From Planctomycetota bacterium (GTDB lineage Bacteria; Planctomycetota; JAJSAM01; JAJVHW01), in the NCBI GenBank assembly GCA_024280885.1, contig JAJRPF010000023.1, forward strand, positions 1-64,000: a stretch of DNA of 64,000 nucleotides, in the 5' to 3' direction. Every line of letters begins with the position of its first letter. Position 1 is the first letter of the stretch. Below are positions 18,859 through 28,264 of the stretch, piece after piece. The position numbers and the translations under genes were made by a program. The notes under the pieces are model-generated. The model worked only from the letters and a program-made list of their open reading frames with translations. It did no database searches and was not told the origin of the DNA.

Positions 18859-21800
18859 ATGCGCCTGCCCCTCCCCACCCGACTTCTGCGCTCGGTTTCG
18901 CCGGCCTCTATGCTCGGTGTTGTCCTCGCGCTGTCGTTCGCAGCCGAGTCCGCACGCGCGCTCGACATCGAGGTCCGCATGGGAGTTCCGCGCCTCGAAG
19001 CGATCTCGGGTGAGATCGCTGTCGGCGGAGCCACTGCGGCAATCGAGCTCGATGTCGCGTATGACGATCGCGGCAGAATAGTCAAGGGCGGGACGTGCCT
19101 CGTGGACGGCGCGCCGGTCGATGTCGCCGGCAAGCTGGTCACGCGGCGCAGCGGAGTTCAATACGCGATCACCTGCACCGGCGACGGCATCAAGGTCAAG
19201 CTGAAGGGCACACTCCCCGCCACAGAGAACGGGACGGCGAAGGTCACGTACAAGGGCCCCCGCGGGAAGGCGAAGGCGACGGTCGCGGTGGACGTGGATC
19301 TTGCGCGCGACGTCGCGACGACGTTCACGCTGACGCTCGACGACCAGGGCGGCGGTCAGGTCACGACGAAGAAGGGCAAGCTCACGGGCACGATCGCCGT
19401 AACGAGCGGCTACGGCAACTCGCCGACAGGCAGCGGCGCGCTCTCTGGCAAGCTGAAGAAGGGCAAGCTCAAGCTGAAGGCCCGACACGCGCGGACGTCG
19501 CTCGTGTTCAAAGGGACGGCCTCTGGCAGCGGGTACATCGGGACGCTCGTCACGAAGGTCCCGCCCGACGCGCAGAAGCTCGCGGACTTCTCCATCGGCT
19601 CGATCGGCGACACGGGCGGAGGAGGAGGGAGCAGTGCTGGCCCGCTCGCGAAGTCGCTGCAACGCCTCGGCGTCAAGGTCGAGGAGTCCCCCCGCAAGGA
19701 CTACAGCAAGACCGACGATCTGCCCGCGGACTACGCGCCGTTCGGTGCCCAGAAGACGTTCGGGCGCATCGACGAGATCGTGATGGTCGGTGCCACGCTG
19801 CGCGACGACGACTCGCGCTTTCGCGTCATGGAACTCGACGTGAACGGCGACCTGCTGCAACTCGCGGATCTCGACTCCGAGGCCAACGCGTGGGCCGGTT
19901 TCCCGGGCGGCCCTGTCACGCCGCAATCCCTCCGCGCCGTGGCGGCAGGTGACGTCGACGGCGACGGACTGGAGGAAGTCGTCGCGGTCTACATGGACGA
20001 TCTCGACCTCACGCTCAAGCTGGTCGATGACGCGCAGAACGCCTACGCCGAGACACTGGTGCGACTGGGCGTCGAACAGGACGTGCGGGAACTCGCGGTG
20101 GTCACCGGCGACTTTGACGGCGACGGACGCGCGGAGCTGGCGATCGCTGTCTGCCGCAGCGACACGGTGGACATCGTATTCTTCGAAGATGCAGCCGCGA
20201 ACTTCGCACGCCAACCGGCGCTCACGAAGTCGTACGACGATACGCTCGGATTGACGAGCCCGCAGATGTACGTCCAACTTCGCTGCGGCAACATGGACTA
20301 CGACATCGGTTGCGAGTTGGCATTCGTCGTCAACGAATACTCGAGGAACGGGCCGGTCGGGACGAGCCGCTACGTCGTTCTCGATGATTGGTCGACAGAC
20401 GCCGCCGAGCTGCAATCCGGACCGGTTCAAGGACTGGCGAACGGTCTGAAGACGGCGCTCGTCGGCAGTATTGCTGTCGGCGACATCGATGGCGACGACC
20501 TGGACGAGGTGATCGTTGCTGGTCCGACCGGGAGCGGCGGTGACGATCGCTATTCGAGCCGGCTGATCGTCGCGTTCGACGATGTCGCCAACGGCTTCGG
20601 GACCCTCGGCACCATCCACGGCTTCAACGGCTTCCTCGGGAATCCCGCCTTCGGGCGCTGGCGCTTTCGCACAACCCACATCAACGTTGTGGATATCGAC
20701 GGCGACGGCGCGTTCGAGATCCAGGCCAACCAGTACATCTACGACGACTTTGCGAACGCGGCGCCATTCACGGAGATCCACGAGATCCCGCAGGAGAAGT
20801 TCCTCGATCGCGGCAGCGATGCCAGCGCGTACTTCAACGACCAGGGCAGTCAGGTCATCACCGGCGACTTCACCGGCGACGGCCGCGGCGACGTGCTCAT
20901 CTATTGTCAATGGCAGAACGAGGCGTACGTCTGGGGACTCGACCAAACGGTGCGCGGATGGCGCGAGATGGCGACGTGGGAGATGGGCTCCGTCAACGTT
21001 CAAGACGATCAGGGCGGGATTTTCGTCGCCGCGAACGTCGACACTGACAGTGCCGTCCTCGACTACGGCGAGGGCAGTTACCAGCTCGTGTTCACGGAAC
21101 CGATCGTGATCGCAGCGCTCGCGGCGCCACCGTGCGGACGCGGCATCGGCCAGAACGTGGACGGTTGCGAGACGTCGTTCGGGCAGTCCACGACTTCGGG
21201 CAGCGAACGCGAGACGTCGGTGTCGATCAGCGCGAAGGCCATCTCGGGCATCAAACTCGAGGGCGGGGTCATCACGCAGTCGAGCTTCGAACTGACCTCG
21301 ACCACGGAGATCGCGGCCACACGCATCGCCACGCGTTCGTACACCCTGGAAGAGACGATCACCTACATCAGTGGCCCGAACGACGACGCCGTCATCTTCA
21401 CGACGATCCCACTCGATCAGTACACGTACACCATCGTGTCGCATCCCGACCCGACGCTCGTCGGGAAGGAGGTCGTCATCTCGCTCCCGCGCAAGCCGAT
21501 CACGCTGAAGACAGATCGCTCCTTCTACAACGACAACATCGCCGACGGCGCACTCCCGATCGACGACACGGTGTTCCAGCACACGATCGGCGATCTCTCG
21601 ACGTATCCCACCGCCGCGCGCAAGAACCAGCTCATCAATCAATTCGGCGGTCTGCAATCGACTCTGATCTCGGTGAGTCAGGGGGACCGTGCCGAGGAGG
21701 TCCAGCTCGCGGTTTCCGAGGCCATCAGCACCGGCCGTGAGCTGGCAATCGCGTACGAATTGGAGCTGAAAGCGACCGGCGGCGGCGCGCTCGCCGGCTT

Positions 21801-21990
21801 CAGTGTCGGCACCTCCGCATCGAGCAAGCTCACAGTCACGAGCGGGCAATCCACGATCTACACAGGCCGCGTCGGTGATCTCGACGCCGCGAGTTTCGCC
21901 GCCAATCAGTACAGCTTCGGCCTCTTCACGTACGTCTTCCGGCACCCGTCGGGGCAGCAATTCGAGGTTCTGAACTACTGGGTGGAATGA
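18859..21990 (+). CDS. Exported FG-GAP (integrin-like) protein with unusual C-terminal domain, 1043 aa
   Basis: The start at 18859 (MRLPLPTRLLRSVSPASML) gives a signal peptide; the frame extends upstream only as overlap with the previous gene. Residues about 35-250 are lysine-rich beta modules. Residues about 265-750 hold FG-GAP/VCBS repeats with calcium-type loops: DVDGDGLEEVV, DFDGDGRAELAI, DIDGDDLDEVIV, DIDGDGAFEI, DFTGDGRGDVLI. The last 280 residues form a separate beta-rich, Ser/Thr-rich domain (SERETSVSISAKAISGIKLE through TSASSKLTVTSGQSTIYTG to YVFRH near the end) that I do not recognise. Its alternating amphipathic Ser/Thr strands resemble beta-pore-forming toxins only in general style. 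Probably secreted or surface-bound. Confidence 0.85.
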   Translation: MRLPLPTRLLRSVSPASMLGVVLALSFAAESARALDIEVRMGVPRLEAISGEIAVGGATAAIELDVAYDDRGRIVKGGTCLVDGAPVDVAGKLVTRRSGVQYAITCTGDGIKVKLKGTLPATENGTAKVTYKGPRGKAKATVAVDVDLARDVATTFTLTLDDQGGGQVTTKKGKLTGTIAVTSGYGNSPTGSGALSGKLKKGKLKLKARHARTSLVFKGTASGSGYIGTLVTKVPPDAQKLADFSIGSIGDTGGGGGSSAGPLAKSLQRLGVKVEESPRKDYSKTDDLPADYAPFGAQKTFGRIDEIVMVGATLRDDDSRFRVMELDVNGDLLQLADLDSEANAWAGFPGGPVTPQSLRAVAAGDVDGDGLEEVVAVYMDDLDLTLKLVDDAQNAYAETLVRLGVEQDVRELAVVTGDFDGDGRAELAIAVCRSDTVDIVFFEDAAANFARQPALTKSYDDTLGLTSPQMYVQLRCGNMDYDIGCELAFVVNEYSRNGPVGTSRYVVLDDWSTDAAELQSGPVQGLANGLKTALVGSIAVGDIDGDDLDEVIVAGPTGSGGDDRYSSRLIVAFDDVANGFGTLGTIHGFNGFLGNPAFGRWRFRTTHINVVDIDGDGAFEIQANQYIYDDFANAAPFTEIHEIPQEKFLDRGSDASAYFNDQGSQVITGDFTGDGRGDVLIYCQWQNEAYVWGLDQTVRGWREMATWEMGSVNVQDDQGGIFVAANVDTDSAVLDYGEGSYQLVFTEPIVIAALAAPPCGRGIGQNVDGCETSFGQSTTSGSERETSVSISAKAISGIKLEGGVITQSSFELTSTTEIAATRIATRSYTLEETITYISGPNDDAVIFTTIPLDQYTYTIVSHPDPTLVGKEVVISLPRKPITLKTDRSFYNDNIADGALPIDDTVFQHTIGDLSTYPTAARKNQLINQFGGLQSTLISVSQGDRAEEVQLAVSEAISTGRELAIAYELELKATGGGALAGFSVGTSASSKLTVTSGQSTIYTGRVGDLDAASFAANQYSFGLFTYVFRHPSGQQFEVLNYWVE

Positions 21991-22068
21991 CGTCGCCCGC
22001 GGCGCATTGCGACGATGCCGGTCCGCGCTTCGGGGAGAGGCTGAGGGGAGGGCAGGTATAAGGAGCGG

Positions 22069-23466
22069 ATGCCCTCCTCGGAAACGCCCGAAAGTGCCGC
22101 GCCGACGCCTGCGCCGACGCCAACTCCTGCTCAGAGCGGTCTGGCGCCGCGCGTCACGATCTCGCTCATCCTGATCGCGCTCATCGTCGGAGCTGGCATC
22201 TTCGGCTATCAGAAGCTCGTTGCGGTGAAGAAGGAGCCGCCGCGCACAGAGCGCACTCCCGAGCGGACCGCGGTGCGCGTACAGGTGGCGCGGCGCGGTC
22301 CGCACCGCGAGAGTCTGACGGGCTACGGACGTGCGCGCGCCCTGCGCCGCGCCGAGGTGCCGGCCGAGATCGCGGCCACGATCACGTGGCTGTCTCCCAA
22401 CCTCGATGCAGGGCGGACAGTCGAGGCCGGTGAGATCCTCGTCCGGCTCGACGGCAGCGACGCACGCTCCGAGGCGAATGCGGCGCAGGCGGGTCTCGCC
22501 CAGGCCGAGGCCCGGCGTCTGCGCGCCGCGTCCGACAAGAGGACACTGATCGCACAGGCCGAGGTTGCACGACGAGAGCTGGCGGCTTCAGAGCGCGAGT
22601 TGGAGCGGCTCCGTGAATTGGTCAGTAAGGCGACGTCCGAAAGTGAAGTGGACGGCCAGCGGATGGCGGTCGCGTTGCGCGAGCAGAGTCTCATAGGTCT
22701 CGAGGGACGGCATGCGGCGGCCGATGCGGACGAGCGGTCCGCGGAGGCGGAGATGGATGCGGCGAAGTCGGCGCTCGAACGCGCTCGCCACGATGTCGAG
22801 CGCGCCGAGGTGCGAGCGCCCTACCGCGGCTCGATCGTCGTACGCAGCGCGCAAGTTGGCGAACGCGTAACGCCGGGGACGCCCCTCTTCTCGATCGTGG
22901 ATCTACGCCACATCGAAATCCCCGTCTCGCTCCCGGCCTCGCGCTTTGGCGAGGTCGTGCCTGGCGCCAAGGCGTTGGTGCGCCTGCGCGAGGGCGGTGA
23001 CACGATCTGGACCGGAAGCGTCTCGCGCGTCTCGCCCGCATGCGACGCCGAGCGCCGGACATTCGACGTCTACATCGACGTGGAAGCCGATGAGAACCAA
23101 CTGGCCGCACCCGTCGCGCCGGGGGTATTCGCCGTCGTCACAGTGGACGGTCGCGTGACGCCAGGAACCGTTGCTGTGCCACGCGAAGCGTTCGTTGCCG
23201 GCGCACTCTACGTCGCCGAACCGTCCGGCGACGCCGACCCGATCACTGGCGCGCGCCCAGCACGCGTGCGCGAGATTCGCCCCGAGTCCGTGCGGCGGCT
23301 CCCGGATGTGATCCTCGTCGGTGATGGCCTGGACGAGGGCAGTCTGGTCATCGTCACGGGCGTCGATCAGGTCGCCGACGGCGCGCATGTGTTCGTGCTT
23401 CCGGTGCGTGGCGCCGACGGAAACGGCGACGCATCGGGCAACGCAGCCGACGGGATCGAGCGATGA
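22069..23466 (+). CDS. RND efflux periplasmic adaptor (membrane fusion protein), 465 aa
   Basis: A Pro/Thr-rich cytoplasmic N-terminus (PTPAPTPTP) leads to a transmembrane anchor near residues 25-45. A lipoyl-type half motif follows (VEAGEILVRLDGSDARSEA), then a long alpha-helical hairpin with heptad-like Ala/Glu/Arg content (about 145-245). The second lipoyl half is RAPYRGSIVVRSAQVGERV, followed by the beta-barrel and membrane-proximal domains. This is the HlyD/AcrA-type order. AGGAG precedes the ATG. The stop overlaps the pump gene by ATGA, so the two are translated together. It would join the pump to an outer-membrane channel, but no TolC-type gene is present nearby. Confidence 0.93.
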   Translation: MPSSETPESAAPTPAPTPTPAQSGLAPRVTISLILIALIVGAGIFGYQKLVAVKKEPPRTERTPERTAVRVQVARRGPHRESLTGYGRARALRRAEVPAEIAATITWLSPNLDAGRTVEAGEILVRLDGSDARSEANAAQAGLAQAEARRLRAASDKRTLIAQAEVARRELAASERELERLRELVSKATSESEVDGQRMAVALREQSLIGLEGRHAAADADERSAEAEMDAAKSALERARHDVERAEVRAPYRGSIVVRSAQVGERVTPGTPLFSIVDLRHIEIPVSLPASRFGEVVPGAKALVRLREGGDTIWTGSVSRVSPACDAERRTFDVYIDVEADENQLAAPVAPGVFAVVTVDGRVTPGTVAVPREAFVAGALYVAEPSGDADPITGARPARVREIRPESVRRLPDVILVGDGLDEGSLVIVTGVDQVADGAHVFVLPVRGADGNGDASGNAADGIER

Positions 23467-26400
23467 ACCTCCCCCGCCTCGGGGTCCGCAATCCGGTTCC
23501 CGTGAACCTGCTGATGTGGGCGATCGTGATCGCCGGCGCGGTCTCGTGGGTAACGCTCGTCCGCGAGCTCTTCCCGAGCTTCGAGCCGGAGCAGGCGATC
23601 ATTACGGTGCCGTATCCCGGCGCGACTCCCGAGGAAGTGGAGAAGGCCATCGCGCTGCCGATCGAGCGCGAGATCGAGGGCCTGGCGGGCGTCGAAGAGG
23701 TCAGCTCGCAGGTGCTCGAGGGCGTGTGCGCTGTGCGGATCGAGATGGAGCAGGGCGCGGACCCTGACACCGTCATCAATGACCTGCGCAACGAGATGGA
23801 CCGCGTGCGCCCGGATCTACCGGATGCCGCCGAGGAACCGGAGATCGCCGCGCTCCGCCCCTTTCTTCCGGTGATCTCGGTGATGGTCCACGGCGACGTC
23901 CCGGAAGAACGCCTACGCGAGGCTGCAGAGCGCGTGCGGCAGGATCTACTCGATCTGCCCGAGATCTCGGAGGTCACGGTCTCGGGCATCCGCGACCGTG
24001 AGATCTGGGCCGAGATCCTGCCCGAGAAACTCCAGGAACAGGGGCTGACGTTCGAGGAGGTCGGGCGCGCGGTCTCCGCGCTGAACCTGGACCTACCCGG
24101 GGGGCAACTCGAGAGTTCGCGTGGCAACATCCGCGTGCGCACAACAGGCGAGACGGGCCGCGCGGCGACAATCGAACGCCTGATCGTGCGCGCCGACGCC
24201 GACGGATCCGTCCTCCGGCTCGGAGAGATCGCGACCGTCCGCGACACGTTCGAAGACAAGGTCGAGAAGGGCCGCTTCCACGGACAACGCGCAGCCCATG
24301 TGACGGTCTTCAAGACGCCTGAGCAGGATGCCATCGACATCGCGGACCGCGTGAAGCAATACGTTGCCGATCACCCGACGCAACTCGGCGGAACGGTCAC
24401 GCACACGACGTACGGCGACCTGTCGCGCTTCATTGTGCAGCGCCTCGAGCTCATGCTGCGCAACGCCAAGACCGGCTTCCTGCTCGTGTGCATCTGCCTG
24501 GCGCTCTTTCTGGATCTGCGCGTCGCGTTCTGGACTGCGATCGGTCTGCCCGTGGCGTTCCTCGGAACGTTCGTCGTCATGAAGGTGATGGGGCAGACGG
24601 TCAACCTGATCTCGCTCTTCGGTCTCATCGTTGTGCTCGGACTGATCGTGGACGACGCGATCGTCATCGGAGAGAACGTGTTCACGAAGATTCGTGCCGG
24701 GATGCCGCCGGCGCGCGCCGCTGTGCGCGGTGCCAGCGAGGTCGCGCTTCCGGTCATCGCAGCCGTCTCCACGACGATCGTCGCGTTTGCGCCTCTTTCG
24801 TTCCTCGAGGGGCGTTTCGGTGCGTTCCTCGGACAACTGCCACAAGTCGCGATCGCCGCACTATCGGTCTCGCTCATCGAGGCGCTGATCATTCTGCCTG
24901 CGCATCTCGGCCATCAGCGCGTGCGCACGGGGCCGCCGCGCTTCCCACAACTCGCGCAGACAATGACGCGCATCGAGACCTTCCGCGCGTACTGGATGGA
25001 AGAGCGCCTCCCGGACATGCTCGAACGCGTCCTGCGCTACCTGCTGCGCTGGCGCTACGTCACGCTCGCGGCGCTGGCGTCGTCCCTGCTCCTCGTCGTG
25101 GGACTCATCCAGGGCGGGAGCGTCCCCTTCGCCCTCTTCCAGGAGCTCGATGCGGAGACTGTGGTCGTCGATCTGGAGATGGCGGCCGGCACCCCGGTCG
25201 AGGACACCGAGCATACGATCGCGTTGATCGAGGCGGCGCTACGTGACACGCCCGAGGTGGCGACGGCGTACTCCGTCGTCGGCTCGTCGTTCAGCGAGCG
25301 GGGACGCGAAACCGCAGCCGACCCAGCGACGGTGGGCCAGGTCCAGATCGAGTTGCTGGCGTCGGACGATCGTCAGGCGCAGGGATTGCGCTCCTCGCGC
25401 GAAGTCGTGAACGATCTGCGCGCCCGAACGCACGGCTGGCCGGGCGTCGAGACGCTGGCGTTCAAGGAACGTTCTGGTGGGCCGGGAGGCGCGGACGTCG
25501 AGTTGCAGATCCGCGGCGAGGATCTCGGCGTGCTGGAAGTGGCGGTCGAGCACGCGCGCTCGGTACTCGGGACGTACGAGGGGGTCTACGAGATCGAGGA
25601 CGATCTCCGGCGCGGAAAACTCGAAGCACGCCTCTCGTTGCGCGATGGCGCGCGCGGACTCGGCTTGACGACGCGCGACCTGGCGCTGCAGACCCGTCAC
25701 GCGCTCTTCGGTTTCGAGGCGCAGAACCTGCAGCAGGAAGACGGCGAGGTCACGGTGCGTATCGTGCTTCCCGAAGCCGCGCGTGAGACGCTCTCGGATC
25801 TCGGGCGCCTGCGGATCGCGACGCCTTCGGGAGCGCGAGTTCCGCTCGAAGAGATCGCGGATCTCGAGACCGGCCGCGGCTACGCGGCGCTCAATCGCAT
25901 CGGCGGGAAGCGCGCGGTGACGATCACCGCGACGGTGGACGATGCTGTGGCGAACGTGGCCGACCTGACGGCCGATCTCCAGGGGAAACTGGCCGACATG
26001 GGCACGCTCTACCCCGGCGTCAGCGTGTCGTACGAGGGCCGGCAAGCCGAGACGAAGGAGTCTCTCTCGGCGCTGCGCCTCGGCTTCCCCGCGGCGTTGC
26101 TCATGATCTACGCAATCCTTGCGACCATCTTCCGCTCGTACATGCAGCCGCTGCTCGTGATGACCGCCATTCCCTTCGCGCTGGCAGGGGCCGTCGCGGG
26201 GCATCTCGTCATGGGCTTCCCCCTCGGGCTGCTCTCGATGATCGGATCGGTCGCCCTGACAGGTATCGTCGTGAACGACAGTCTGATCCTCGTGGACTTC
26301 GTGAACAAGCATCGCCGCGAGGGCCGACAGCGCACCGCAGACGCAGTCGTCGCCGGAGCGCGGGCCCGCATGCGCGCCATTCTGCTGACCTCGATCACCA

Positions 26401-26627
26401 CCGTCGCCGGCCTCGCGCCAATCATGCTGGAGACGAGCTTCCAGGCGCAGTTCCTGATCCCGATGGCGATCTCGATCACGTTCGGTCTCAGTTTCGCGAC
26501 GGTCACGACGCTGCTCATCCTGCCGACGTTCTACGTCATCGCCGAGGACGTGCGCGCGTCGCTCCGCTGGCTGGTCACCGGCGAGTGGAAGCGCGAACTT
26601 CCCGTCGGCACGTCGCATCCGGCCTGA
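23463..26627 (+). CDS. RND-family efflux pump, AcrB-like, 1054 aa
   Basis: A full-length resistance-nodulation-division transporter of about 12 transmembrane segments with two large periplasmic loops. The N-terminus (NPVPVNLLMWAIVIAGAVSW then the PYPGATPEEVEKAI block) is typical. The proton-relay aspartate pair is present in TM4 (GLIVDDAIVIGENV). The later TM10 has VVNDSLILVDFVNKH, where AcrB itself has lysine, as in many non-AcrB RND pumps. The substrate is unknown: drug or lipid export are both possible, while a heavy-metal pump is less likely because the usual metal-site motifs were not seen. It is co-translated with the adaptor upstream. Confidence 0.95.
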   Translation: MNLPRLGVRNPVPVNLLMWAIVIAGAVSWVTLVRELFPSFEPEQAIITVPYPGATPEEVEKAIALPIEREIEGLAGVEEVSSQVLEGVCAVRIEMEQGADPDTVINDLRNEMDRVRPDLPDAAEEPEIAALRPFLPVISVMVHGDVPEERLREAAERVRQDLLDLPEISEVTVSGIRDREIWAEILPEKLQEQGLTFEEVGRAVSALNLDLPGGQLESSRGNIRVRTTGETGRAATIERLIVRADADGSVLRLGEIATVRDTFEDKVEKGRFHGQRAAHVTVFKTPEQDAIDIADRVKQYVADHPTQLGGTVTHTTYGDLSRFIVQRLELMLRNAKTGFLLVCICLALFLDLRVAFWTAIGLPVAFLGTFVVMKVMGQTVNLISLFGLIVVLGLIVDDAIVIGENVFTKIRAGMPPARAAVRGASEVALPVIAAVSTTIVAFAPLSFLEGRFGAFLGQLPQVAIAALSVSLIEALIILPAHLGHQRVRTGPPRFPQLAQTMTRIETFRAYWMEERLPDMLERVLRYLLRWRYVTLAALASSLLLVVGLIQGGSVPFALFQELDAETVVVDLEMAAGTPVEDTEHTIALIEAALRDTPEVATAYSVVGSSFSERGRETAADPATVGQVQIELLASDDRQAQGLRSSREVVNDLRARTHGWPGVETLAFKERSGGPGGADVELQIRGEDLGVLEVAVEHARSVLGTYEGVYEIEDDLRRGKLEARLSLRDGARGLGLTTRDLALQTRHALFGFEAQNLQQEDGEVTVRIVLPEAARETLSDLGRLRIATPSGARVPLEEIADLETGRGYAALNRIGGKRAVTITATVDDAVANVADLTADLQGKLADMGTLYPGVSVSYEGRQAETKESLSALRLGFPAALLMIYAILATIFRSYMQPLLVMTAIPFALAGAVAGHLVMGFPLGLLSMIGSVALTGIVVNDSLILVDFVNKHRREGRQRTADAVVAGARARMRAILLTSITTVAGLAPIMLETSFQAQFLIPMAISITFGLSFATVTTLLILPTFYVIAEDVRASLRWLVTGEWKRELPVGTSHPA

Positions 26628-26804
26628 GCCCCGCGCACGCACGCGCTCTCCGTGAATAGCACGTCGTTACACAAGAGTGGCGTACGGAACCCATGCTTCA
26701 CGCGTCTCATCTTGTGGACAACGCTGTGACGCCGCCGCAATGCCGTGGCGGCGGGCATGCGTTGCGCTCGGGAACGGGAACGGATCGCGACAGGAGGGTT
26801 TCAG

Positions 26805-28154
26805 ATGCAACATGCACCGCAACGGAACGGGACGAGGACGACTCCGCGCCCCTCGAAGGGCGCTCGACGCGCGCGAGCTGGCGTCGCCATCGTAGGCCTG
26901 CTCCTCGGTGGGTGTGGCAGCGGCGCAACATCGTCTGCCGAACGCCCGAGCGTCCCCACGGACACGAGCGTTCGGATCGACGAATACCATTACCTGGGCG
27001 TGCCGTTTACCGTTGAGAATCTGACCGTCTGGCCCGTCCACACCGACAATCCGCTGGACGTCGGCGAGTTCCTGACACTGCAGGAGGCGCAAACGAAGGG
27101 AGTCGCGACCGTTCGCGAGATCGGCGGCGGCGGGGCCGCGCAGGTCGCTGCGACGATCCGCAACTTCGAGTTGGGCGAAGAGAACGCAGCATCGAGTGGC
27201 GATGCAAGCCGCGCGGAGGCAGACGGCGTCCCGACCGACGACACCGCGGATGTCGAGGAGGTCGCGCAACAAGTTTTGTCCGGCAACTCCTCGCTGCTCA
27301 ACATGAGTGGCGCACAGGTCAACACGCTCGTGATCGAGAATCGGGGCTCACTTCCGCTGCTCGTCTGCGCCGGTACGATCGTGAAGGGCGGCAACCAGGA
27401 TCGGCAGATCGGGCAGGACATCGTGGTCGCGGCGGGAGCCACGGTGCCGGTAGACGCGTTTTGTGTGGAGCAGGGGCGGTGGACCAACGTCCGTGAAGGG
27501 ATCGCGAACGGCGGTGAGTTCGTCGCGCTGAACGCCGTGGCCTCGAAGGGCATCCGCACGAAGGGTCAGTTCATGGACGATCAGAGTGGCGTTTGGGAAG
27601 AAGTCGCACAGGCGCGCGTGGCGTCTCTCGCGACGGCCGGTCGCAGCGCAGATGCGCGTAGCGACCGACGCATATCTCAGTTCATGCCGACCCCGGGGAC
27701 GACACTCGTCGACTCACTGGACAAGGCGGACGACGACCGTCAGACCGTCCGCACGCGCCACGTGGACGCGCTCAGAGAGCACTTCGACACGCTGCTCGAC
27801 GGAGAGTCCGCGCCGGTCGGTTTCGCATATGCCATCAACGGTCAGGCCGAGGGCGTACGCGTCTTCGCCCACGATCGCCTCTTCCGCCAGAACCTGGAGT
27901 CGTTCGCGATGTCGCTCGCACTCGAGGCCGAGGCCGCCGACAGTGCGCAGGCGGATCGTGAACCGGCGACTGCAGACGACGTGGTGGCGTTGGTACAGGC
28001 CATCGAGAAGGACGCCGTCGAGCGGCGCGAGGAGACACGCGCCTCGAATTTCAACGTCCTGCTCACCAACGGAGCCGGCTTCAACGGAAACTGCTATTAC
28101 GAGGCCGAGGACGGCAAGGCGGTGCCTGTCACGCGCGACTGGACCCGCAAGTGA
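26805..28154 (+). CDS. Lipoprotein with ARPP-type domain, 449 aa
   Basis: The start at 26805 is preferred because AGGAGGG lies 7 bases upstream. The N-terminus is basic, and VGLLLGGCGSG gives a strong lipobox, so this is a membrane-anchored lipoprotein. The mature part matches the ARPP-1 pattern (ADP-ribosyl-glycohydrolase/rhodanese/phosphatase-associated): a first block FTVENLTVWPV with LTLQEAQTKGVATVREIG, then QVNTLVIENRGSLPLLVCAG, GGNQDRQIGQDIVVAAGATV and DAFCVEQGRW. Such domains are usually cytosolic and uncharacterised, so a lipid-anchored form is unusual. An acidic insertion lies near residues 150-180. The gene stands alone between the RND pump and a carboxypeptidase-regulatory-like gene. 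Biochemical role unknown. Confidence 0.8.
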   Translation: MQHAPQRNGTRTTPRPSKGARRARAGVAIVGLLLGGCGSGATSSAERPSVPTDTSVRIDEYHYLGVPFTVENLTVWPVHTDNPLDVGEFLTLQEAQTKGVATVREIGGGGAAQVAATIRNFELGEENAASSGDASRAEADGVPTDDTADVEEVAQQVLSGNSSLLNMSGAQVNTLVIENRGSLPLLVCAGTIVKGGNQDRQIGQDIVVAAGATVPVDAFCVEQGRWTNVREGIANGGEFVALNAVASKGIRTKGQFMDDQSGVWEEVAQARVASLATAGRSADARSDRRISQFMPTPGTTLVDSLDKADDDRQTVRTRHVDALREHFDTLLDGESAPVGFAYAINGQAEGVRVFAHDRLFRQNLESFAMSLALEAEAADSAQADREPATADDVVALVQAIEKDAVERREETRASNFNVLLTNGAGFNGNCYYEAEDGKAVPVTRDWTRK

Positions 28155-28264
28155 CAAGTGAGCAGATAGCGGACCGCGGGCGTCGTTGCGGACGCTCACG
28201 AGCCTGTGCGGACACCTCTCGCGGTCCCCGTAACCTGGGCTGTGCGGGGTGCCGATACTGAGGT

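Noticed and set aside
18685..22305. A minus-strand open frame of about 1,200 codons opposite the FG-GAP gene
   Set aside because: It mirrors the third-codon GC bias of the real plus-strand gene; its translation is a run of Arg, Val, Asp and Ala without any known domain.
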